Assembly (NCBI GenBank): GCA_902478765.1
Contig: CABSMN010000072.1
Span: 1 to 6,408 of the forward strand
DNA length: 6,408 nucleotides
Direction: 5' to 3'
DNA from: an uncultured Collinsella sp.
GTDB taxonomy: Bacteria > Actinomycetota > Coriobacteriia > Coriobacteriales > Coriobacteriaceae
Position 1 is the first letter of the stretch. The number at the start of each line of letters is the position of its first letter. Shown here in pieces: positions 1 to 6,360 of the stretch. The position numbers and the translations under genes were made by a program. Under the pieces are notes generated by a model. It had not been told where the DNA came from. It ran no database searches and saw nothing but the letters and a program-made list of their open reading frames with translations.

Positions 1-2
1 AA

Positions 3-218
3 ACCGCTGCCGAGGCCTATGGCAACCACGTGGATATGCTCCCCGACTTTGACCTGGTCGTCCTGGCCCCGCAGGCAGCCAGCTACCTGGCCGACCTGCA
101 GAAGGACTGCGAGCGCGTGGGCAACAAGTGCGTCGCCTGCCGCGGTAAGCAGTACATCGAGCTCTCCCAGAACGGCGACAAGTCTCTCGCCTTCGTAAGC
201 GAGCAACTCTCGAAGTAA
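3..218 (+). CDS. lacE: Lactose-type PTS IIB domain, C-terminal part (5'-truncated)
   Basis: The open frame enters from the left window edge and ends at TAA 216-218, giving 71 visible residues. The segment DMLPDFDLVVLAPQAASY, followed by QYIELSQNGDKSLAFV, resembles from memory the C-terminal IIB domain of lactose permease LacE (MLPEFDLVILAPQVAS, then QYIKLTRDGQGALAFV). In that family IIB is cytoplasmic and passes phosphate from LacF (IIA) to the incoming beta-galactoside through a cysteine near the start of the domain. That cysteine lies upstream of the window, so activity cannot be judged. The fragment could be the tail of a fused IICB LacE or a stand-alone IIB protein; the window cannot separate these. 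It lies 66 bases before a lacG-like gene on the same strand, which fits one operon. A second in-register TAA is not present, but a +1 TAA follows at 220-222. Confidence 0.82.
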   Translation, partial: TAAEAYGNHVDMLPDFDLVVLAPQAASYLADLQKDCERVGNKCVACRGKQYIELSQNGDKSLAFVSEQLSK

Positions 219-228
219 GTAACGCCCA

Positions 229-260
229 GGGCCAGCCGACCATCAACAGCCGGCCGGCCC
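229..260 (+). other. Intercistronic GC-rich hairpin between PTS gene and lacG copy 1
   Basis: GGGCCAGCCG (229-238) pairs with CGGCCGGCCC (251-260) in nine of ten positions, with a 12-base loop and one A-C mismatch. It is followed by TTCGATTT, which is not a continuous T-run, so it is a poor full terminator. It may set the relative expression of the permease and hydrolase cistrons or protect the 3' end of the upstream message. The pairing is seen directly; the role is inferred. Confidence 0.45.
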
Positions 261-284
261 TTCGATTTAGACGATTGGATCATC

Positions 285-1724
285 ATGTCCGTTAACCCCG
301 CCAGCGTCACCAACCCGCCTGCGCAGTTTCCCGAGGACTTTGTCTTTGGCGGCGCCACTGCTGCCTACCAGGTAGAGGGCGAGACCCGCACTCACGGTAA
401 GGGCAAGGTTGCCTGGGACGACTTCCTGGAGGCCCAGGGTCGCTTTTCCCCCGATCCCGCCTCCGACTTCTACAACCAGTACCCCGTCGATCTGGAGCTG
501 TGCGAGGAGTTCGGTATCAACGGCATCCGCCTCTCCATTGCCTGGAGCCGCATCTTCCCCAACGGCACCGGCGAAATCAACCCCGAGGGCGTGCAGTTCT
601 ACCATGATCTCTTTGCTGAGTGCCACAAGCACCACGTTGAGCCGTTTGTCACGCTGCATCACTTCGATACGCCGCTGCCCCTCTTTGAGAAGGGCGACTT
701 CCTCAACCGCGAGACCATCGACGCCTTTGTGGACTTTGCCACCTTCTGCTTTAAGGAGTACGCCGACCAGGTGACCTATTGGTTCACCTTCAACGAGATC
801 TGGGCCGACGCCTCCAACACCTACATCGAGGGCACCTTCCCCGGAGGCGTCAAGGCGCATCTGGCCGAGGCCTTCCAGTGCGAGCACAACATGATGCTCG
901 CCCACGCCAAGGCAGTACTGGCCTTCCACAACGGCGGTTTTAAGGGTAAGATCGGCGTCATTCAGTCGCTGGAGTTCAAGTATCCGCTCAACGAGAACGA
1001 CCCCGCCGACATCAAGGCCGCCAACAACGAGCACGTGCTGCAGAACCAGTTCTTGCTCGACGCCACCTTCCGCGGCGACTATGCCCCCGACACCCTCGAG
1101 TGCGCCAACCGCCTGGCAGCCATCTCGGGCGGCACCATCGAGATCCTGGACGAGGACCTCGAGATTATGCGCGAGGCAGCGCTCTACAACGACTACCTCG
1201 GTGTCAACAATTACCAGTGCCGCTTCCTCAAGGCTTACGACGGCGAGAACGACCTGCACCACAACGGTACGGGCGAGAAGGGCACCGGCCGCTGGCGCGT
1301 TAAGGGCATCGGCGAGCACGTGAACAAGCCTGGCATCCCCACCACCGACTGGGACTGGATCATCTATCCCGAGGGTCTGTTCGATCTGCTCGTCTACATT
1401 AAGCAGCGCTACCCCAACTACAAGCAGATCTTCATCACCGAGAACGGCATGGGCTACAAGGATCCCTACAAGGACGGCTTTGTGGACGACCAGCCGCGCA
1501 TTGACTACATCGAGCAGCACCTGCGCTGGCTGCTCAAGGCCATGGAGGTGGGCGTCAACGTGGGCGGCTACTTCCTGTGGAGCCTGCAGGACCAGTTCTC
1601 CTGGACCAATGGCTACAACAAGCGTTACGGCTTCTTCTACGTTGACTTTGAAACCCAGAAGCGCACGCCCAAGGCAAGCGCCTACTGGTATAAGCACGTG
1701 GCGCAGACCCGTCGTCTGGACTAG
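285..1724 (+). CDS. lacG: 6-phospho-beta-galactosidase, GH1, LacG-like (copy 1)
   Basis: This 479-residue cytoplasmic GH1 enzyme has no signal peptide or membrane segment. It should cleave 6-phospho-beta-galactosides imported by the lactose PTS to galactose 6-phosphate plus the aglycone. The N-terminal GH1 signature FVFGGATAAYQVEG is present. The acid/base is Glu171 in FTFNEIW and the nucleophile is Glu386 in ITENGMG. The phosphate-binding loop SWTNGYNKRYG supplies Ser439, Lys446 and Tyr448. Trp440 after the loop serine is the residue that, in lactococcal LacG, marks galactoside rather than glucoside specificity (6-phospho-beta-glucosidases usually have Ala there). Length matches LacG (about 468), with roughly ten extra residues at the start. 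The ATG at 285 has only a weak upstream GGA (277-279), but it is the sensible start just before the conserved fold. The gene follows a PTS IIB end and is closed by a strong terminator. A 6-phospho-beta-glucosidase role is less likely. Confidence 0.93.
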   Translation: MSVNPASVTNPPAQFPEDFVFGGATAAYQVEGETRTHGKGKVAWDDFLEAQGRFSPDPASDFYNQYPVDLELCEEFGINGIRLSIAWSRIFPNGTGEINPEGVQFYHDLFAECHKHHVEPFVTLHHFDTPLPLFEKGDFLNRETIDAFVDFATFCFKEYADQVTYWFTFNEIWADASNTYIEGTFPGGVKAHLAEAFQCEHNMMLAHAKAVLAFHNGGFKGKIGVIQSLEFKYPLNENDPADIKAANNEHVLQNQFLLDATFRGDYAPDTLECANRLAAISGGTIEILDEDLEIMREAALYNDYLGVNNYQCRFLKAYDGENDLHHNGTGEKGTGRWRVKGIGEHVNKPGIPTTDWDWIIYPEGLFDLLVYIKQRYPNYKQIFITENGMGYKDPYKDGFVDDQPRIDYIEQHLRWLLKAMEVGVNVGGYFLWSLQDQFSWTNGYNKRYGFFYVDFETQKRTPKASAYWYKHVAQTRRLD

Positions 1725-1791
1725 CGGCCTGCGGCGAGCGGCTTGCTGGTAGCGGGGTTGCCCCGTTCACATAACCTGTCCCCATTTCTCA

Positions 1792-1835
1792 GCCGGGGGT
1801 GGCACGTCACACGGCGCGCCACCCCCGGCCTTTTT
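1792..1835 (+). terminator. Rho-independent terminator of lacG copy 1
   Basis: GCCGGGGGTGGC (1792-1803) pairs perfectly over 12 bp with GCCACCCCCGGC (1818-1829), with a 14-base loop. A C and then TTTTT (1831-1835) follow. It lies 67 bases after the lacG stop and ends the left module. A smaller hairpin without a T-run, CGGGG-TTG-CCCCG (1753-1765), precedes it. Confidence 0.9.
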
Positions 1836-1849
1836 GGGCGGTTCGGGGT

Positions 1850-1918
1850 CCGTTTGTCTCAATCTGTAACATCTAGCCGAGTATTTCGACCCTACCTGTT
1901 ACAGATTGAGACAAACGG
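1850..1918. repeat. Inverted-repeat unit 1 of an 81-bp tandem pair
   Basis: The arms are 22 bp and perfectly complementary (1850-1871 and 1897-1918), separated by 25 bases. The left arm begins CCGTTTGTCTCAATC and ends CTGTAACA; the right arm is its exact reverse complement. No T-run follows on either strand, so it is not a simple terminator. No ORF in it looks like a gene. The element could be a REP/MITE-like intergenic repeat, a structured RNA element or a protein-binding palindrome; I do not recognise a named family. Confidence 0.8.
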
Positions 1919-1932
1919 GATCGCCCTTTCTG

Positions 1933-1992
1933 AAAAATCTCAATCTGTAACACGTAGCCCACTTTTGACCGTCTACCTGTTACAGATCGAGA
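1933..1992 (-). terminator. Probable Rho-independent terminator of the LacI-family gene
   Basis: Read on the minus strand, the 15-bp stem of repeat unit 2 is followed directly by TTTTT (plus-strand A-run 1933-1937). The stem starts 16 bases past the regulator stop. The single arm substitution gives a G-U wobble in minus-strand RNA but an A-C mismatch in plus-strand RNA, so the helix is intact only in the lacI transcript. The large 25-base loop and AT-rich stem make it weaker than the terminator at 1792. Confidence 0.55.
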
Positions 1993-1999
1993 CAAACGG
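1938..1999. repeat. Inverted-repeat unit 2, left arm shortened
   Basis: This is unit 1 repeated at an exact offset of 81 bp. The right arm (1978-1999) matches unit 1's right arm at 21 of 22 positions, and the match extends leftward through CTACC (26 of 27 in all). The left arm keeps only 15 bases (1938-1952, TCTCAATCTGTAACA); the outer seven bases of unit 1 (CCGTTTG) are replaced here by TGAAAAA. The loop is again exactly 25 bases (1953-1977) and shares TAGCC near its start and CTACC at its end with unit 1. Loops that diverge more than the arms suggest selection on the arms or pairing. Confidence 0.78.
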
Positions 2000-2007
2000 A
2001 GTAGGAC

Positions 2008-3036
2008 CTAACCCCGTATGTCCCTAACAGTCGAGCGTTCGACCAGCGTGCTCGGCACATGAATCGCCTCGATAGACGAGCTCTCTCCAATCGCCGCCTC
2101 AAACGCAAGCTTACCGACACCGCGCAAATCAAATCGCAGCGTCGTCAGCCGATTGTGAGGAACAAGTCCCTCGAGTGCGTCGTCGATACCAACCACGCTC
2201 ACGTCGTCGGGCACGGACAGGCCCGCGTTCTCGAGCGCGGCGATAACGCCCAGCGCCATCTGGTCATTTGCCGCAAGCACGGCAGTCGGCGCCTGCGACC
2301 CGCCGGCAAGCACCTCGGCCGCAATCCGCTCGCCCATGGCGTACCCACTGTCCGCACTCCAATCGCCACGCAGCATCGGAGCGGCATCGACATGAGCACG
2401 ACCCAGCGTATCGCGCCAACCGGCCTCACGAAAACGCGAGGAAATCGAGTTTTCCGGACCCGCCACAAACCGCATATTCGAGTGACCATGTTCCAGCAGA
2501 TAATTGGTCAACAGCTCGCACGAACCATACTGGTCGGAGTCGATCGTCGTGCAGCGCGGATGCGCATACATGGACAGGATGACCGTTCGCACTCCCGGCT
2601 GGGGAACAAACTCCTCAAAATCGGGAGCCATGCGGTTCATGTTGAGAATCATGCCGTCGACGGGTCGCTCGACCATGCGGCGCGAGGCATCGGCAAGTGC
2701 ATAGGGCTTGTCGCCGCCCATCTCGATCATAGTGACGGCAAAATCGTGCTCGCGCGCCGCTTGCATGATACCCTCGAGCGTCGCCAGGTTACCGACACGT
2801 GTGATGTTGTACATGCACAGGCCAATAGAACGATACGACCCGCCGCGCAACGCCGCTCCAGCAAAATTGGGACGAAAGCCCAGCTCTTCCATGGCGGCCA
2901 GCACACGCTTGCGCGTCTTTTCCGTCACGTTGGGCATACCGTTGACCACGCGAGACACAGTCTGGCGGCTCACGCCAGCGAGCGCCGCAACCTCTGCCGC
3001 GCTCGCCGAACGACCATTCCTTGTCTGCTGATCCAT
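2008..3036 (-). CDS. LacI-family transcriptional repressor
   Basis: From the ATG at 3036 this is a 342-residue one-component DNA-binding regulator of usual LacI-family length. Residues about 14-33 form the helix-turn-helix (AEVAALAGVSRQTVSRVVNG), and the hinge region PNFAGAAL (56-63) ends in the leucine position that in this family wedges into the operator centre. The rest is a periplasmic-binding-protein-like effector and dimerisation domain, including NDQMALGVIAAL and VVGIDDALEGLVPHNRLTTLRFDL. The frame is open to an ATG at 3093 (361 residues), but that start has no ribosome binding site and would add an unconserved tail. A GTG at 3045 has AGCAGG five bases upstream and is a real alternative start. 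The gene is divergent from lacG copy 2 and convergent with copy 1. Operator-like sites at its own 5' end suggest autoregulation. The effector is unknown; a galactoside phosphate or galactose 6-phosphate is inferred from context only. Confidence 0.92.
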   Translation of the reverse strand: MDQQTRNGRSASAAEVAALAGVSRQTVSRVVNGMPNVTEKTRKRVLAAMEELGFRPNFAGAALRGGSYRSIGLCMYNITRVGNLATLEGIMQAAREHDFAVTMIEMGGDKPYALADASRRMVERPVDGMILNMNRMAPDFEEFVPQPGVRTVILSMYAHPRCTTIDSDQYGSCELLTNYLLEHGHSNMRFVAGPENSISSRFREAGWRDTLGRAHVDAAPMLRGDWSADSGYAMGERIAAEVLAGGSQAPTAVLAANDQMALGVIAALENAGLSVPDDVSVVGIDDALEGLVPHNRLTTLRFDLRGVGKLAFEAAIGESSSIEAIHVPSTLVERSTVRDIRG

Positions 3037-3097
3037 GCCTTCCACGCTAACCTGCTTCCCAACTATTCCCCGCGCCCATGGCGCATCGTACATACAT

Positions 3098-3111
3098 TGA
3101 TAACGTGCTCA
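3098..3111. promoter_or_regulatory. LacI-type operator-like site O1 (regulator 5' end)
   Basis: TGATAACGTGCTCA fits TG-N3-ACGT-N3-CA, a partial palindrome with a central CG as in many LacI-family operators. It shares AACGTGCTCAT with site O2. It lies just downstream of the predicted minus-strand start of transcription (near 3117), a position suited to autorepression. Confidence 0.6.
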
Positions 3112-3123
3112 TGATACCCGAGC

Positions 3124-3153
3124 CATATACCACAACATGAAAACTTCTGTCAA
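3124..3153 (-). promoter_or_regulatory. Predicted sigma-70-type promoter of the regulator
   Basis: On the minus strand a perfect -35 TTGACA (plus 3148-3153) is separated by 18 bases from TATATG (plus 3124-3129), which matches the -10 consensus at four of six positions. Transcription would start near 3117, directly upstream of operator-like site O1. Confidence 0.5.
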
Positions 3154-3229
3154 TCAAAACCGCTTACCGAACAAATACAACCGTTCGCGGCTGTTTGAAG
3201 TTGTTTTGTTTCTATACATCCCAGCCGGA

Positions 3230-3243
3230 TGTTAACGTGCTCA
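3230..3243. promoter_or_regulatory. LacI-type operator-like site O2
   Basis: TGTTAACGTGCTCA has the same TG-N3-ACGT-N3-CA frame as O1 and O3. It differs from O1 by one base and from O3 by one base. It lies upstream of lacG copy 2, 132 bp from O1 and 22 bp (about two helical turns) from O3, so dimers on O2 and O3 would sit on the same DNA face. Confidence 0.65.
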
Positions 3244-3251
3244 TTGTCAAA

Positions 3252-3265
3252 TGTTCACGTGCTCA
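3252..3265. promoter_or_regulatory. LacI-type operator-like site O3
   Basis: TGTTCACGTGCTCA is the most symmetric of the three copies, with a CACGTG core inside ATG...CAT. It is followed by an AT-rich stretch containing the tentative lacG copy 2 promoter, so binding here would block RNA polymerase. Confidence 0.65.
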
Positions 3266-3386
3266 TTTTGGTTCTAATCATTTTAAGATAGTGTTTATCG
3301 GGCTTTTTCACCGCTGAACGCTAACCAGGGAGCCTCCTGAGCGCAAACGCACAATATCGAACAGCGAGACGAGAGGGTGTATGCAT

Positions 3387-4829
3387 ATGTCTTTGCTAAA
3401 CCGCGTACAGCAGCTGCCGAAGGGCTTTGTTTGGGGCGCCGCAACCGCCGCGTACCAAACGGAAGGTTCCACGAAGGTGGCAGGCAAGGGTAAGACCATG
3501 TGGGACGATTACCTTGTCGCCCAGGGTCGCTTTTTGCCCGACCCGGCCAGTGATTTCTACAACCGCTACGAGGAGGATATCCGCCTTTCTGCCGAGCATG
3601 GACTCAACGCCATTCGTGTGTCCATCGCCTGGACCCGCATCTTCCCCAACGGCGACGATGCCGAACCCCTCGCCGAGGGCGTTAAGCACTACCACGAGCT
3701 GTTCGCCTGCTGCAAAAAGTATGGCGTCGAGCCCTATGTGTCCCTGCATCACTTTGACTCCCCCGCCGCCCTGTTCAACCAGGGCGACTGGCTCAACCGC
3801 AAGACCGTCGACGCCTATGTGCGCTATGCCGAGTTCTGCTTCCGCGAGTTCCGCGAGGTCAAGAATTGGTTCACCATCAACGAGCTCATCAGCCTCTCGC
3901 ACTCCCAATACATCCAAGGCAACTTCCCGCCCAACCATCACTTTGATGTGACGAGCGGCATCCAGAGCCAGCACAACGAGCTCGTTGCCCACGCCCGCGC
4001 CGTCAACCTGTATAAGGATCTTGACGAGACCGAGCACCTGGGCGGACGCATTGGCATGGTCAACGTCCTGACGCCGGCATATCCTGCCACCGACTCGCCC
4101 GCCGACCAGCACGCCGCCGACCTGTACAACGCCTTCTACACCGACTTCATCATGGACGGCGCCTTCCTGGGTCACTACTCCGCGCGCACCCTCTCACTCA
4201 TCAACGAGATTCTGCGTGCCAACAACGCCACGCTTACGGTTGAGGACAGCGACATGGAGGAGCTCGCCAAGGCGGCGCCCCGCAACGATATGTTCGGCCT
4301 CAACTACTATCAGTCGGCGTTTATCGCCGCCTACGATGGCGAGTCAACCAACAGCTTTAACGGCACCGGAGACAAGGGCACCTCGTGCTTTAAGTTTAAA
4401 GGCGTCGGGCAGCAGGTCGATATGCCGGGTATCCCCACCACCGACTGGGATTGGCTCATCTACCCGCAAGGCCTCTACGACACGCTCAAGCACATCAGCG
4501 CCACCTATCCCAACCTCCCCGTCATCTATATCACCGAAAACGGCCTGGGCCACAAGGACCCCGAGCCCGACGCAAACGGCATCGTCGCCGATCCCGAGCG
4601 CATCGACTTTGTCGACCAGCACATGGAGAAGGTGCTCCAGGCGCGCGCCGAGGGCGTCGACGTCCAGGGCTACTTTATCTGGAGCCTGCAGGACCAGTTC
4701 TCGTGGGCCAATGGCTATAACAAGCGCTACGGCCTGTTCTACATCGACTTCGACACGCAAAAACGCTACATCAAGCAGTCGGCACTCTGGTACAAGGAGC
4801 TCGCCGACACTATAGCGGACGCGCAGTAG
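3387..4829 (+). CDS. lacG: 6-phospho-beta-galactosidase, GH1, LacG-like (copy 2)
   Basis: This is a 480-residue cytoplasmic GH1 enzyme with the same predicted reaction as copy 1. FVWGAATAAYQTEG opens the barrel. In the numbering from ATG 3387 the acid/base is Glu166 (FTINEL), the nucleophile is Glu384 (ITENGLG), and the phosphate loop SWANGYNKRYG gives Ser439, Lys446 and Tyr448, with the LacG-type Trp440. ATG 3387 is preferred because GAGG (3373-3376) then lies ten bases upstream; the in-frame ATG at 3381 would leave only four. By eye the two copies share roughly half their residues throughout, so they are old paralogues or separate acquisitions. Differences near the acid/base (NELISLS against NEIWADA) and in the following region (FPPNHHFDV against FPGGVKAHL) may change aglycone preference. 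The gene lies downstream of O2 and O3 and is followed 172 bases later by lacE, probably in one operon. Confidence 0.93.
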   Translation: MSLLNRVQQLPKGFVWGAATAAYQTEGSTKVAGKGKTMWDDYLVAQGRFLPDPASDFYNRYEEDIRLSAEHGLNAIRVSIAWTRIFPNGDDAEPLAEGVKHYHELFACCKKYGVEPYVSLHHFDSPAALFNQGDWLNRKTVDAYVRYAEFCFREFREVKNWFTINELISLSHSQYIQGNFPPNHHFDVTSGIQSQHNELVAHARAVNLYKDLDETEHLGGRIGMVNVLTPAYPATDSPADQHAADLYNAFYTDFIMDGAFLGHYSARTLSLINEILRANNATLTVEDSDMEELAKAAPRNDMFGLNYYQSAFIAAYDGESTNSFNGTGDKGTSCFKFKGVGQQVDMPGIPTTDWDWLIYPQGLYDTLKHISATYPNLPVIYITENGLGHKDPEPDANGIVADPERIDFVDQHMEKVLQARAEGVDVQGYFIWSLQDQFSWANGYNKRYGLFYIDFDTQKRYIKQSALWYKELADTIADAQ

Positions 4830-4850
4830 CGCATCGCCTCGCTTTCCCCC

Positions 4851-4897
4851 GAGAAGGGAGCGGCCCTATGCGATACAAACCCAGCCGCTCCCCTCTC
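4851..4897 (+). other. Strong intercistronic hairpin after lacG copy 2
   Basis: GAGAAGGGAGCGGC (4851-4864) pairs with GCCGCTCCCCTCTC (4884-4897) at 13 of 14 positions, with one A-C mismatch and a 19-base loop. The bases that follow (TCTGGG) are not a T-run, so it should not fully terminate. It may stabilise the lacG 3' end or reduce read-through into lacE. The role is inferred. Confidence 0.55.
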
Positions 4898-4909
4898 TCT
4901 GGGACCGGC

Positions 4910-4940
4910 CCCGCCTGCACCCGGGCTTTTAGCAAGCGGG
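4910..4940 (+). other. Second intercistronic hairpin before lacE
   Basis: CCCGC (4910-4914) pairs with GCGGG (4936-4940), extended by TGC (4916-4918) with GCA (4932-4934) across one mismatch. It sits directly after the stronger hairpin. No T-run follows and no separate lacE promoter is visible in this spacer. Confidence 0.35.
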
Positions 4941-5001
4941 AGACCATATAGGTTTTCAACGTCCATGCCATTAAGATTTCATGCAAAGAGGAGCGTGAAC
5001 T

Positions 5002-6360
5002 ATGGAATCGATCGTTAAGTTCTTGGAGAAAGGTCAGCCGTACTTCGACAAGGTCTCTAAGAACATCTACCTTCAGGCCATTAAAGACGGCTTTTTGGCA
5101 GCAATGCCCATCATCCTGTCTTCTTCTGTCTTCCTGCTTATTTCGACCCTGCCGGGCGTTGTCGCCACGGTCGGCGGCTTTACGCTGCCCGACTGGTGGA
5201 ACGTCGACGTCGTGAACTTCTGCAACAAGGTTTACAACTTCACGATGGGCGTCGTGGGCATCATGGTCGCCGGCACCACCGCAAGCGCGCTGACCGGCTC
5301 CAAGAACCGCCGCATGCCTGCCGGCAAGGCTATCAACGCCACGAGCACCATGGTCGCCGCCATGTGCGCTATGCTCATCTTGGCCGTTACCCAGACGAGT
5401 GCCAAGATCGACGGCGCCGATGTCTCGGTGTTCTTTACCGACAACATGGGCACCAAGGGCCTGCTGAGCTCCTTTGTCGCCGCATTTGCCACGGTCAACA
5501 TCTATGCCTTCTGCATTAAGCGAGACATCACCATCAAGCTGCCCAAAGAAGTCCCCGGCGCCATCGCCCAGAACTTCCGCGACATCTTCGCCTTCAGCTT
5601 CTCCATCCTGTTTGTCGCCGTCATCGACGTTATCTGCCGCACCTGCTTGGCCGTCCCGTTTGCCAACGTCATCTCCACGCTGGTGAGCCCGCTGTTCGCC
5701 GCTGCCGATTCCTACGCCGGCCTCGCCCTCATCTGGTTCATGATCCCGCTGTTCTGGTTCATGGGCATCCACGGCCCCTCGGTCGTTAAGCCTGCCCTCA
5801 ACGCCGCGCTGTTTGGCAACATCACCACCAACCTCGCCACGCTGCAGGCCGGCGGTCACCCCGCCCTCGCCCTGACCGAAAACTTCGGTAACTACATCGG
5901 CGAACTCGGCGGCACCGGCGCCACGTTCATTGTCCCGATCATCTTCCTGCTCTTTATGCGCTCCAAGCAGCTCAAGGCCGTCGGCAAAGCCTCTGTCGTG
6001 CCCGTGATGTTCGCCGTCAACGAGCCGCTGCTGTTCGCCGCGCCCATCATCCTCAACCCGTACTTCCTGATCCCGTTCCTGTTTGCCCCCGTGGCCAACG
6101 TCCTCATTGGTAAGTTCTTCATCGACTTTTTGGGCATGAACGGCTTTATCTATGCCATGCCGTGGGCACTCCCCGGACCGATCGGCACCTTCATCGACAC
6201 CAACTTCCAGCCGATCTCTCTGGTCCTGGTTGTCGTCCTGCTGGTCGTTGACTTCTTGATCTACTACCCGTTCTGCAAGGCCTACGACAACGTCCTGTGC
6301 AAGCAGGAGGCCGAGACCCTGGCCGAAGAAGAGGCCGAGGAGACCAAGGCCGTCAAGACC
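5002..6360 (+). CDS. lacE: Lactose-specific PTS permease LacE, IIC domain (3'-truncated)
   Basis: The gene starts at ATG 5002 with AGGAG (4989-4993) eight bases upstream, and 453 genuine residues are visible before the adapter. It is a multi-pass membrane protein that transports and phosphorylates beta-galactosides. From memory its layout follows LacE: KNIYLQAIKDGFLAAMPI near the start, NFTMGVVGIMVAGTTA, MGTKGLLSSF and ITIKLPKEVP, with FWFMGIHGPS (His257) and VNEPLLFAAPIILNP (Glu341). Equivalent His and Glu residues contact sugar in the related ChbC structure. After the last membrane segment (VVVLLVVDFLIYYPF) comes an acidic tail, KQEAETLAEEEAEETK. In fused LacE proteins the IIC-IIB linker begins here, so a IIB domain may follow beyond the contig; a stand-alone IIC ending within a few residues is also possible. 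The frame stays open through the adapter, and those residues are artefact. Confidence 0.93.

Larger units (their letters stand above)
3037..3386. promoter_or_regulatory. Divergent control region between regulator and lacG copy 2
   Basis: These roughly 350 bases hold no convincing gene and are AT-richer than their surroundings, especially 3113-3300. They contain the regulator promoter (minus strand), three operator-like sites and the untranslated leader of lacG copy 2. For the plus strand the best -10 I see is TAAGAT (3284-3289). The -35 position 17 bases upstream falls in the third operator site and matches consensus poorly (GCTCAT), so this promoter is only tentative. A weak stem, CGCT (3319-3322) with AGCG (3340-3343), lies in the leader. 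Confidence 0.6.

Noticed and set aside
267..1697. 476-residue minus-strand ORF covering almost all of lacG copy 1
   Set aside because: It is rich in Val, Leu, Gly and Ala with no recognisable motif, and the plus strand encodes a GH1 enzyme with all catalytic residues. Long antisense frames are expected at this GC content.
1850..1999. CRISPR array
   Set aside because: There are only two units, each an inverted repeat with a 25-base loop, with an 81-bp period and no cas genes.
1743..2027. 94-residue plus-strand ORF through the terminator and inverted repeats
   Set aside because: It spans a strong terminator and both repeat units, and its internal sequence repeat simply mirrors the 81-bp DNA repeat.
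2059..3114. 351-residue plus-strand ORF opposite the LacI-family gene
   Set aside because: It is rich in Arg and His with no domain, while the minus strand has an intact helix-turn-helix and effector domain.
3138..3152. Catabolite-repression (cre) site near TGAAAACTTCTGTCA
   Set aside because: It lacks the central CG and correct spacing of the cre consensus.
3333..3376. CCTC in the lacG copy 2 leader masking its GAGG ribosome binding site
   Set aside because: Only four base pairs over a long distance, with no supporting stem; likely chance.
3396..4175. 259-residue minus-strand ORF opposite lacG copy 2
   Set aside because: It is an antisense shadow with the same Val/Gly/Leu bias and no ribosome binding site.
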